Of a stretch of DNA of 40,813 nt, positions 1 to 6,186 are shown piece by piece; position 1 is the stretch's first letter; each line of letters begins with the position of its first letter. The position numbers and the translations under genes were made by a program. The stretch spans positions 1 through 40,813 of the forward strand of contig JBMTIM010000027.1 of NCBI GenBank assembly GCA_049437325.1, written 5' to 3'. The notes beneath the pieces are model-generated. The model was not told the DNA's origin, ran no database searches, and was given only the letters and a program-made list of their open reading frames with translations. The stretch is from UBA11606 sp049437325. Lineage in GTDB: Bacteria; Actinomycetota; Acidimicrobiia; Acidimicrobiales; Aldehydirespiratoraceae.

Positions 1-219
1 GATCCGTGGACGCTGCGGATCTATCTCGCGTCCCTGAGCTATGTGATCGCAGCTGGCGCCCACCAAATCAAAGCGGCGGCGATTAAGCATCATCGGAAAA
101 CCCGATTGATCCCCCCTCCGCCGTTCACGTCGGTAGGGATCAGCGAGGCTCTCGGACGAATCAAGAATTCGGCCCCGAAACCCAACAACGAAGAGCACTC
201 AGAACACTGGGGAACATAG
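1..219 (+). CDS. Partial unknown open frame at left edge (C-terminal 72 residues)
   Basis: An uninterrupted frame enters from the left edge and ends at TAG 217-219. It starts DPWTLRIYLASLSY and ends NNEEHSEHWGT. I do not recognise a family. No tyrosine- or serine-recombinase motif is visible in the 72 residues. GC here is about 57%, clearly below the rest of the window, and third positions are mixed rather than GC-rich. Coding bias is therefore unlike the neighbours. It lies immediately left of a truncated tRNA gene, so it probably belongs to an integrated element. It may also be a chance open frame. Confidence 0.3.
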   Translation, partial: DPWTLRIYLASLSYVIAAGAHQIKAAAIKHHRKTRLIPPPPFTSVGISEALGRIKNSAPKPNNEEHSEHWGT

Positions 220-235
220 ACGGACCGAGACCAAA

Positions 236-280
236 CTTGTAAACAGCAGGTCGCAGGTTCGATCCCTGTCGCGGGCTCCA
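236..280 (+). pseudogene. 3' half of tRNA-Thr(UGU): probable attachment-site duplicate
   Basis: Positions 236-280 read as the 3' part of a tRNA: anticodon loop CTTGTAA (236-242, anticodon TGT), variable loop AGGTC (248-252), T arm GCAGG/TTCGATC/CCTGT (253-269, five pairs including one G-U), acceptor strand CGCGGGC (270-276), T73 and encoded CCA (278-280). The 5' half is absent. Bases 231-235 (CCAAA) cannot pair with 243-247 (ACAGC), no D arm precedes them, and no GCCCGCG acceptor strand exists in bases 1-235. Breaks of this kind at the anticodon loop are typical where integrases use tRNA genes as att sites. It ends 1 nt before the convergent rlmB stop. Confidence 0.7.
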
Positions 281-281
281 G

Positions 282-1241
282 TCACGTGCCGACCGCATCA
301 CCTCGACGACGGGTGATCTCGTAGACCGCAACTGCTGCCGCATTGCTGACGTTGAGGCTGTCGAGCACCCCTGCCATCGGAATGCTCGCAACGGTGTCAC
401 AGCGTTCTCGTACGAGCCGGGAAAGACCCGGACCTTCGGCGCCGAGGGCCAGCGCAACCGGTTCGTCGGCCACTGGCAGATCGAAGAGGCTGCGGTCGCC
501 ACCAGCATCGAGGCCGACCGTCCAGATCCCGTTCTGCGACAGTGTCTTCATCGCTGCCGGCAAACCGCCGACGACAGCGATGCGTAGGTGTTCGATCGCA
601 CCGGCTGCGGTTTTGGTGACCGTCGGTGTGATGTGGGCGGCGCGATGCCGCGGAAGCACCACCCCGGTGACCCCCGCACACTCTGCGGTGCGAAGAATCG
701 CTCCAAGGTTTCCCGGGTCCGTGATGCCGTCGAGCAGCAGAAGGAACGGCAGTGTCCCGTCGCGGTCCGGTTCGAGGAGATCCTCCAGCGGGGTTGGGCG
801 CAACGGCTGTGCCATCGCCACGACCCCCTGGGCTCCGTCGGTGCGGGTCATCGACTCGAACTTGCTGCGCGAAAGCTCGCGAAGCGTCACCTTCTGCTCA
901 TCGGCCAGATCGATGATGTCGTCGAGGATCGGCGCGTGATCGAGATCTCCGGCGAGGATCACCTCGCGGGTCCGTCGAGTGCCTGCCATGAGGAGCTCGC
1001 GCACGGCATGACGCCCCTCGACCTGATCACCGCCGAGGTGCGGACCTCCACGCCCCTCATCGGCTGAACGGATCGGCGTGGTGCCGCGCTGGCCATCACC
1101 GCGCCGTTGACCAGGAGCGCTGCGTCGGTTGTTGGCCGAGCCCTTTCCGCTGCGGTGGGAGGCCTTCTTCGCCGGCGGTCGACCCCGGCCTCCCTTCGGA
1201 CCCCGGGCTCCCGGGCCTCTGTTCGAGCTGCGACCGCTCAT
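282..1241 (-). CDS. rlmB: 23S rRNA 2'-O-methyltransferase, RlmB/TrmH (SpoU) family
   Basis: AdoMet-dependent SPOUT-class ribose methyltransferase, 319 residues. The first ~70 residues are a Gly/Arg/Lys-rich, probably disordered RNA-binding extension. A SpoU substrate-binding domain follows (EGRHAVRELL), then the knotted catalytic domain with motif 1 NLGAILRTA (Asn178), motif 2 LALGAEGPGLS (Glu269) and motif 3 SLNVSNAAAVAVYE. I chose ATG 1241 because it overlaps the ispF stop as ATGA; a start at 1265 would run further into ispF. The gene follows ispD-ispF as in other actinobacteria, but the cysS often found between ispF and rlmB is absent. RlmB targets G2251 in E. coli; the exact target here is inferred. 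Confidence 0.9.
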   Translation of the reverse strand: MSGRSSNRGPGARGPKGGRGRPPAKKASHRSGKGSANNRRSAPGQRRGDGQRGTTPIRSADEGRGGPHLGGDQVEGRHAVRELLMAGTRRTREVILAGDLDHAPILDDIIDLADEQKVTLRELSRSKFESMTRTDGAQGVVAMAQPLRPTPLEDLLEPDRDGTLPFLLLLDGITDPGNLGAILRTAECAGVTGVVLPRHRAAHITPTVTKTAAGAIEHLRIAVVGGLPAAMKTLSQNGIWTVGLDAGGDRSLFDLPVADEPVALALGAEGPGLSRLVRERCDTVASIPMAGVLDSLNVSNAAAVAVYEITRRRGDAVGT

Positions 1242-1726
1242 CGTGCAACCAGGGCAACGGCCCACGCGGCGATTCCCTCGCCTCGTCCCAGCGCTCCCAC
1301 ACCTTCGGTACGCCGACCGGTGACGGTCACCGGCGCGCCCGCAGCGTCGGACAGGTTGCGCTGCATCTGTGCTTTTTCAGGGGCGAGCTTCGGCACGTCG
1401 AGAACGACCGAGCAGTCGATGTTGCCCGGGCGCCACCCAGCCGCTCGCACGGACGATGCAGCACGTCGTAACAGATCGATGCTGTCTGCACCGGCGAATG
1501 CTGGATCGGTGTCCGGGAACATCTGGCCGATGTCGCCGAGTCCGGCCGCGCCCAGAAGCGCATCGGCGCACACATGGGCCACCACATCAGCATCGCTGTG
1601 GCCGGCCAATCCACGAACGCCTGCAAACACGACGCCACCGAGGACCAGCGGACGGGCTGGATCGTCGGTATGGGCGTGAATGTCGAATGCCTGGCCGACC
1701 CGGAACGGGATTTCGGCATCGGTCAT
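1238..1726 (-). CDS. ispF: 2-C-methyl-D-erythritol 2,4-cyclodiphosphate synthase
   Basis: Fifth step of the MEP isoprenoid pathway: cyclises CDP-ME 2-phosphate to MEcPP, releasing CMP. The 162 residues are normal length. Metal ligands are visible as Asp15 and His17 (FDIHAH) and His51 in HSDADVVAHVCADALLGA, and the C-terminal signature TEGVGALGRGEGIAA is present. The N-terminal motif reads GQAFDIHAH rather than the usual GxGxDxH, a mild variant. ATG 1726 overlaps the ispD stop (ATGA), and the stop overlaps rlmB the same way, so the three genes form one translationally coupled operon. Confidence 0.95.
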   Translation of the reverse strand: MTDAEIPFRVGQAFDIHAHTDDPARPLVLGGVVFAGVRGLAGHSDADVVAHVCADALLGAAGLGDIGQMFPDTDPAFAGADSIDLLRRAASSVRAAGWRPGNIDCSVVLDVPKLAPEKAQMQRNLSDAAGAPVTVTGRRTEGVGALGRGEGIAAWAVALVAR

Positions 1727-2382
1727 GACAGAGCCTCCTCGATGAGGGCAAGACGGGCGACCTCGAGGTCGAACGGCGTGGTGAGCTTCACGTTGCGGCT
1801 GTCTCCCTCGACGATCACCACCGCATGCCCCGCAGCCTCTACCAACGTTGCATCATCGGACGCCTCGGCGCCCGATGCGTGAGCGGCCCGCAGCGTCGCA
1901 GCATCGAATCCCTGCGGCGTCTGCACCGCGACCAGTTGGCTGCGATCGACCGCACCAGTTCGGCGATGACGAACCGAATCGGCAATCGGCACGGCCGGCA
2001 CCACACCGACCGCACCGGCGCGCACCGCAGCGATCACTCGCGCATACACCGTCCCCGATGCCAAGGGACGGGCACCGTCGTGGACGAGGACCACACCGCA
2101 GCCTGCAGGCACGGCGGCGAGGCCGTTTCGAACCGAGTCCGAACGCGACGCACCCCCGGCCACCACCACCACCTCGGCACTCGCAGCACCGATCGTCTCG
2201 TCAAGAGCATCGGTCGGCAACACGACGACGACACCGTCGCTGTGGGCCGCTGCCGTGGCGACCGAGTGATCGATCACCCGCAGCCCACCAAGATCGAGGA
2301 ACTGTTTCCGTGCGCCGAAGCGGGTGCCCGATCCGGCCGCCACCACGACCGTCCATACCGAAGCATCCTCGACACCGCTCAT
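1723..2382 (-). CDS. ispD: 2-C-methyl-D-erythritol 4-phosphate cytidylyltransferase
   Basis: Third step of the MEP pathway: CTP + MEP gives CDP-ME. The 219 residues have the nucleotidyltransferase fold, with N-terminal AAGSGTRFG and the Lys of RKQF that binds CTP, the central VHDGARPL and the TPQGF motif. ATG 2382 is chosen because the family homology begins directly after it (WTVVVAAGSGTR) and a longer frame would cross the divergent regulator gene. It is the first gene of ispD-ispF-rlmB. Only 22 bp separate its start codon from that of the CRP-like gene on the other strand. Confidence 0.93.
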   Translation of the reverse strand: MSGVEDASVWTVVVAAGSGTRFGARKQFLDLGGLRVIDHSVATAAAHSDGVVVVLPTDALDETIGAASAEVVVVAGGASRSDSVRNGLAAVPAGCGVVLVHDGARPLASGTVYARVIAAVRAGAVGVVPAVPIADSVRHRRTGAVDRSQLVAVQTPQGFDAATLRAAHASGAEASDDATLVEAAGHAVVIVEGDSRNVKLTTPFDLEVARLALIEEALS

Positions 2383-2387
2383 GTCAC

Positions 2388-2393
2388 TAGTCT
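2388..2393 (+). promoter_or_regulatory. Candidate -10 box for CRP-like gene, in 22-bp divergent spacer
   Basis: TAGTCT lies 11 nt before ATG 2405, fitting a start site about 4-5 nt upstream of the ATG. It overlaps the palindrome ACTAGT (2386-2391), so polymerases serving ispD and the regulator would compete for the same bases. No clear -35 is seen. Confidence 0.35.
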
Positions 2394-2404
2394 GGGCTGC
2401 GCCG

Positions 2405-3076
2405 ATGTCTGACACCACCATGCTCGCCACGTTGCTGCGATCGACCTTGCTCTTTGCCGAGATCGACGATGATTCGCTCGAACGGATCATGCGTGCAGCG
2501 ATCCAGCGGAACCTTCGTCGCGGCGATGTCCTGTTCACCGAGGGGGACCGACCAGCGTCGTTGTTCGTGGTGACGACGGGCCGAATTGCGATCGCCAACC
2601 GTTCCATCGACGGCCGTGAGAGTGTCGTCGCCCTCATGGAGCCGGGGGACCTCTTCGGCGAGATGGGCCTGTTCGACGGGTTGGGACGCTCGGCCGAAGC
2701 CCGAGCGCTCGAGCGATCCGATGCCATCGAGATCCCCTACGAACCGGTCCAGTTGCTCTACGAGGAACGGCCCAGTGAACTCTGGAGCGTCGTGAAGCTG
2801 CTGGCGACGCGCCTCCGCTCCATGGACGCAGCACTGGCCGACTCGGTGTTCCTCGACGTCACCGGTCGCACTGCGAAGCGACTCCTCGAGCTCGCTGGCG
2901 AGAGCGACGAATTCACCCTTCCCGTGACGCAGGAAGAGTTGGCCGGAATGGTTGGCGCAAGCCGCGAGCGGGTCAACAAAGCGATTGCCTCGTTCGTCAA
3001 ACTCGGTTGGCTCGCCCAGAACGATCGGCGCTACATCATCACCAACCGCGAACAACTGTCGATTCGCAGCCGCTGA
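2405..3076 (+). CDS. CRP/FNR-family transcriptional regulator (CRP/GlxR type)
   Basis: Cyclic-nucleotide-responsive DNA-binding regulator, 223 residues. The cNMP-binding barrel covers ~10-120 with RRGDVLFTEGD, LFVVTTGRIAIA, GRESVVALMEPGD and the phosphate-binding cassette GEMGLFDG (85-92) followed by Arg95-Ser96, matching the Arg-Ser pair of E. coli CRP. A long dimer helix follows, then a winged helix with VTQEELAGMVGASRERVNKA (~174-193). The HTH strongly resembles mycobacterial CRP (TQEEIAQLVGASRETVNKA). ATG 2405 is preferred; ATG 2420 is possible. There is no good ribosome site, so leaderless translation is plausible. No ligand or regulon can be read from the sequence. Confidence 0.88.
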   Translation: MSDTTMLATLLRSTLLFAEIDDDSLERIMRAAIQRNLRRGDVLFTEGDRPASLFVVTTGRIAIANRSIDGRESVVALMEPGDLFGEMGLFDGLGRSAEARALERSDAIEIPYEPVQLLYEERPSELWSVVKLLATRLRSMDAALADSVFLDVTGRTAKRLLELAGESDEFTLPVTQEELAGMVGASRERVNKAIASFVKLGWLAQNDRRYIITNREQLSIRSR

Positions 3077-3085
3077 CCATCTCGA

Positions 3086-4447
3086 TCACCCCTCACCACC
3101 GACATCGGCGAGGGCGACTGCGGCACGCAATGTGGGGGCCTGCAGCGTCTGTAGGCCATCGACCTGTGCCGCAGTGCCCTGCGGCACGATCGCTCGCCGG
3201 AAACCCATTCGAGCGGCCTCCCGAAGCCGTCGATCGAGATGGCTGACCTGGCGCAGTTCGCCGCCGAGACCGACTTCTCCGACCGCGACCACATCGTCAC
3301 CCAGGGGTTGGCCGGACAGCGACGATGCCACAGCCAGCGCCAAGGCCGTGTCTGCGCCTGGATCGAAGACCCGAGCTCCGCCGACCGCAAGGGTGTACAC
3401 GTCGTTGCTCCCGACCTGCAGCCCGCAGCGACGCTCGAGTACAGCCAGCAGCATGGCGAGTCGCCCGGAGTCGACACCCTGGGCAGAACGGCGTGGATTG
3501 CTGAGACTCGACTGGGCGACCAACGCCTGCACTTCGACGAGCAGCGGGCGGTTGCCGTCGACAGTGGGCACAACCGCCGAACCACTGATACCGGTGACCC
3601 GATCAGCCAGGAAAAGTCCGCTGGGATCGGCAACCGCCGCAAGGCCATCGGCGTCCATCTGCAGCAGACCAACCTCGGTGGTAGGACCAAAACGGTGCTT
3701 CGACGCACGAAGCAAACGCAACCCGTGATGCCGATCGCCATCGAACTCCAAGACGGTGTCGACAACGTGTTCGAGGACGCGCGGACCCGCAAGTGTCCCT
3801 TCTTTGGTGACGTGCCCGACGAGCAACACCGCCGTGCCGTGCCGCTTGGCAAACGCAACCAGCCGGCTGGCACATTCCCGGACCTGCGCAACCGAGCCAG
3901 GCGCCGACGCGAGGGCCGGGTCGTACAGCGTCTGCACGGAGTCGATCACCACCACGTCGGGTTCGACCGACTCGAGGGCGGCAAGGACGTGTGGCAACGC
4001 TGTCTCGGCGAGCAACCAAAGGTCGTCGTGGATCGCCCCCAGTCGATCGGCCCGCGTCTTGACCTGACTGGCTGACTCCTCGCCGGACACGTACAAGCTC
4101 ACCGACCCGGACCGCGCCGTGGCCCCGGCCACTTGGAGCAGCAACGTCGACTTGCCGATTCCGGGCTCGCCACCGACCAGCGTCACCGACCCGTCGACCA
4201 ACCCACCGCCGAGCACACGATCGAACTCCCCGACACCCGTCAGGCGAGTTGCAGTGTCGGCATCGATCACATCGCCGATGGGCGTCGGGTCCGACGTGGG
4301 GGGGCCAACCGCGTGCGACGCAGGATCGCGGACGTCGAACTCTTCCACGAGGGAGTTCCATTCACCACAGCCATCGCAACGACCCGCCCACTTGGCGGAC
4401 TCCCAACCGCATGCGGCACAGCGGTGAACGGATCTCGGCTTGGCCAT
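3086..4447 (-). CDS. radA: DNA repair protein RadA (Sms)
   Basis: RecA-related branch-migration ATPase acting in homologous recombination; 453 residues, standard length. Zinc finger Cys10-Cys13-Cys24-Cys27; RecA core with Walker A GGEPGIGKST (92-101) and Walker B VVVIDSVQTL; Lon-like domain at the C-terminus (GVDSGRLAMLLAVLE, DPGADTALALAVASS, GEVGLGGELR). The RadA signature normally reads KNRFG but here is KHRFG (250-254), an Asn-to-His change in an otherwise intact protein. It lies 33 nt downstream of the lipoprotein/HAD gene and converges with the CRP-like gene 9 nt away. A TAGGGT box 8 nt before the ATG may give it its own leaderless transcript. Confidence 0.93.
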   Translation of the reverse strand: MAKPRSVHRCAACGWESAKWAGRCDGCGEWNSLVEEFDVRDPASHAVGPPTSDPTPIGDVIDADTATRLTGVGEFDRVLGGGLVDGSVTLVGGEPGIGKSTLLLQVAGATARSGSVSLYVSGEESASQVKTRADRLGAIHDDLWLLAETALPHVLAALESVEPDVVVIDSVQTLYDPALASAPGSVAQVRECASRLVAFAKRHGTAVLLVGHVTKEGTLAGPRVLEHVVDTVLEFDGDRHHGLRLLRASKHRFGPTTEVGLLQMDADGLAAVADPSGLFLADRVTGISGSAVVPTVDGNRPLLVEVQALVAQSSLSNPRRSAQGVDSGRLAMLLAVLERRCGLQVGSNDVYTLAVGGARVFDPGADTALALAVASSLSGQPLGDDVVAVGEVGLGGELRQVSHLDRRLREAARMGFRRAIVPQGTAAQVDGLQTLQAPTLRAAVALADVGGEG

Positions 4448-4455
4448 GGGAACGA

Positions 4456-4461
4456 ACCCTA
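4456..4461 (-). promoter_or_regulatory. Candidate leaderless -10 box for radA
   Basis: On the minus strand TAGGGT is followed by 8 nt and then ATG 4447. No Shine-Dalgarno lies between. This fits the TANNNT-plus-short-spacer pattern repeated at other starts in the window. Confidence 0.45.
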
Positions 4462-4480
4462 CGCGCCGGGTGTGACGTGA

Positions 4481-5968
4481 TCAGGAGCTGCGGCTACGGA
4501 GGAGATCATCGAACCCGCGCACGATCGTGTGATCGGTCTCCGGTGCCATCTCGGCGCTGGTCACGAACAGGCCAGTGGCGATGCCGAGTTCGCGCGCCGC
4601 ATCGAGATGTTCGACGTTGTTCGAGAGATAGAAGCAGTCGAAGAGGTCGACCGACATGGTTCGCCGAGTTGCCTCGAACAGCGACGGCTCCGGCAACGCC
4701 GAGCCGACATCGCCACTCACCATCCAATTCGTGACCGAAGCTTCGAGTGAGGCCATCCGGCGCAGACGGTCACCCCACACTCGCGGTTGGTTGCCGACTG
4801 CGGCGACGGGGAGTCGGGCCGTGGCCATCCGGTCGAGGAATGGGTGCAGGCCCGGCACGAGTCGGAACGACGACAGATAGCGGGTCTCGATCTCGTCGGC
4901 CATCGGGCCGAGCCCGACCTCGCTCCAGAACTCTTCGGGCGATGATCGACCCAGGATCAGTTGGCGGTGATGGTGGCGGATCCGCTCCGGGTCGGCGTCA
5001 GGCCGTTCAGCGGTGATGAGCGGGATCAACAATCCCTCGACCGGGTCGGACGGGCGCACGATCACACCGTGAACATCGACGATCAGCAGTCGAAGCAGCC
5101 GACGACGTGGCCGGTTGGCTTCGGCTTCGCGTGTGGCGGCCCGCTGAGCCCGCTGCCGCTGATCTCGCCGACGTCGACCCTTCGGCGTACGAAGCTTCGC
5201 AACGGTGAAGGTGGCAATCTGGCTGAGTGCGACCAAGACGAACAGCAGTGCAGCGATGATCGCAATGAGGGCCCAGACTCTCGGAAGAATGTCGTCCACC
5301 GACGCACTGGCGTCGATCTGCGTGACCGGATCGCCATAGGCAAAAACCCATGTCGCTGTGTCGTCGACAACCTCACCGGTGTCAGAAGCGGCCCCCGCCG
5401 GCATCGTGACGTTGAGGATGAGGCGCAGTGCCGTGCCGAGCGAGGAGACACCAGCATCGGTCTCGATTCGGGACAGGGGCCGTCCGAGCGGCTGCTGACC
5501 GAGGGCTGCGGCCAACCCCTCATCGCCGAGCAGTTCGAGATCGGGTGCCGGGTCGACGGTGGCCACGAAGTCGTACGAGGTGGTGGCCGGCCGCAGACCG
5601 ATGGCCGAAAAGTCGTGAACCTGCTCCAGCGAGACGTCGGTGAACAACAGACCGTCCCCCAGGATCTCCGCCAAGACACGGTCGAGTTCGGTCGGCGAGA
5701 GGAACGGTTTGGCGGCCGTGAGCGTGATGCCACCGTCATCGACCAGCGGACCGGTTACGTCCCAGCCGGCATCGGCGAGGTCGTCGAAGATCAGGCTCGT
5801 CGGATCATCGGTGAGCAGCGAGACGGCAGCCGCGTCGGCGGCAATCGTGACGACCACACGACCGGCGCCGTCATCGTCGATCACGACGTCGACCGTGGTG
5901 TCGACCCGACAGGCAGAGGTGAAGAGCAGCATCAGGATTGCTGCAACGACGATCCTCACCCGTGTCAT
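4481..5968 (-). CDS. LppM-like lipoprotein fused to a degenerate HAD-phosphatase domain
   Basis: 495 residues in two parts joined by one helix. Residues 1-20 are a lipoprotein signal with lipobox TSAC (Cys20). Residues ~21-229 resemble the LppM family: short β-strands, DDDGAGRVVVTI, paired acidic turns. Residues ~231-256 are a membrane helix (VWALIAIIAALLFVLVALSQ), then a very basic stretch (KGRRRRDQRQRAQR) that should be cytoplasmic. Residues ~291-495 look like a HAD hydrolase. Its nucleophile Asp298 is kept, but the usual DxD is DVH (His300), motif III reads ALPEPSLF with Leu425 in place of Lys, and the motif IV acidic pair is Asn450-Asn451. It may bind rather than hydrolyse phosphate. ATG 5968 is chosen because the signal peptide starts there. 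Function unknown. Confidence 0.75.
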   Translation of the reverse strand: MTRVRIVVAAILMLLFTSACRVDTTVDVVIDDDGAGRVVVTIAADAAAVSLLTDDPTSLIFDDLADAGWDVTGPLVDDGGITLTAAKPFLSPTELDRVLAEILGDGLLFTDVSLEQVHDFSAIGLRPATTSYDFVATVDPAPDLELLGDEGLAAALGQQPLGRPLSRIETDAGVSSLGTALRLILNVTMPAGAASDTGEVVDDTATWVFAYGDPVTQIDASASVDDILPRVWALIAIIAALLFVLVALSQIATFTVAKLRTPKGRRRRDQRQRAQRAATREAEANRPRRRLLRLLIVDVHGVIVRPSDPVEGLLIPLITAERPDADPERIRHHHRQLILGRSSPEEFWSEVGLGPMADEIETRYLSSFRLVPGLHPFLDRMATARLPVAAVGNQPRVWGDRLRRMASLEASVTNWMVSGDVGSALPEPSLFEATRRTMSVDLFDCFYLSNNVEHLDAARELGIATGLFVTSAEMAPETDHTIVRGFDDLLRSRSS

Positions 5969-5976
5969 GGTCCTTG

Positions 5977-5982
5977 ACGCTA
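5977..5982 (-). promoter_or_regulatory. Candidate leaderless -10 box for lipoprotein/HAD gene
   Basis: TAGCGT on the minus strand is followed by 8 nt (caaggacc) and ATG 5968. The 218-bp gap up to the clpC stop at 6187 otherwise shows no gene and no convincing terminator hairpin. Confidence 0.45.
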
Positions 5983-6186
5983 GACGGTCAGTACCACCGT
6001 GCGGGTCCACGTCACCGATCCTGCGCAGCACTCGGCTGGATTGCGGCCACCACCACCACCGCCGATCGCCGCTCCCGGAGTATCGCCCCGAGCAGGCGCC
6101 TCGACGCAGGCTGACGCCACGCTCGACGGCGCTCTCGCTTCTCGACTTCGCGCAGGTGGCAACCGGGAACGGTCAGCCCCACGGCC

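Noticed and set aside
1..4. GATC at base 1 as a sign of a cloning chimera at the tRNA break
   Set aside because: The break near 235 has no GATC site, so a Sau3AI ligation artefact does not explain it.
236..280. Intron-interrupted or complete tRNA-Thr
   Set aside because: No 5' half (acceptor GCCCGCG or D arm) exists in bases 1-235, and group I introns are not known to me in bacterial tRNA-Thr. A truncated att copy is simpler, though a longer intron extending left is not excluded.
161..508. Minus-strand open frame across the tRNA fragment and the rlmB end
   Set aside because: It reads through the tRNA half and antisense to rlmB; no family match.
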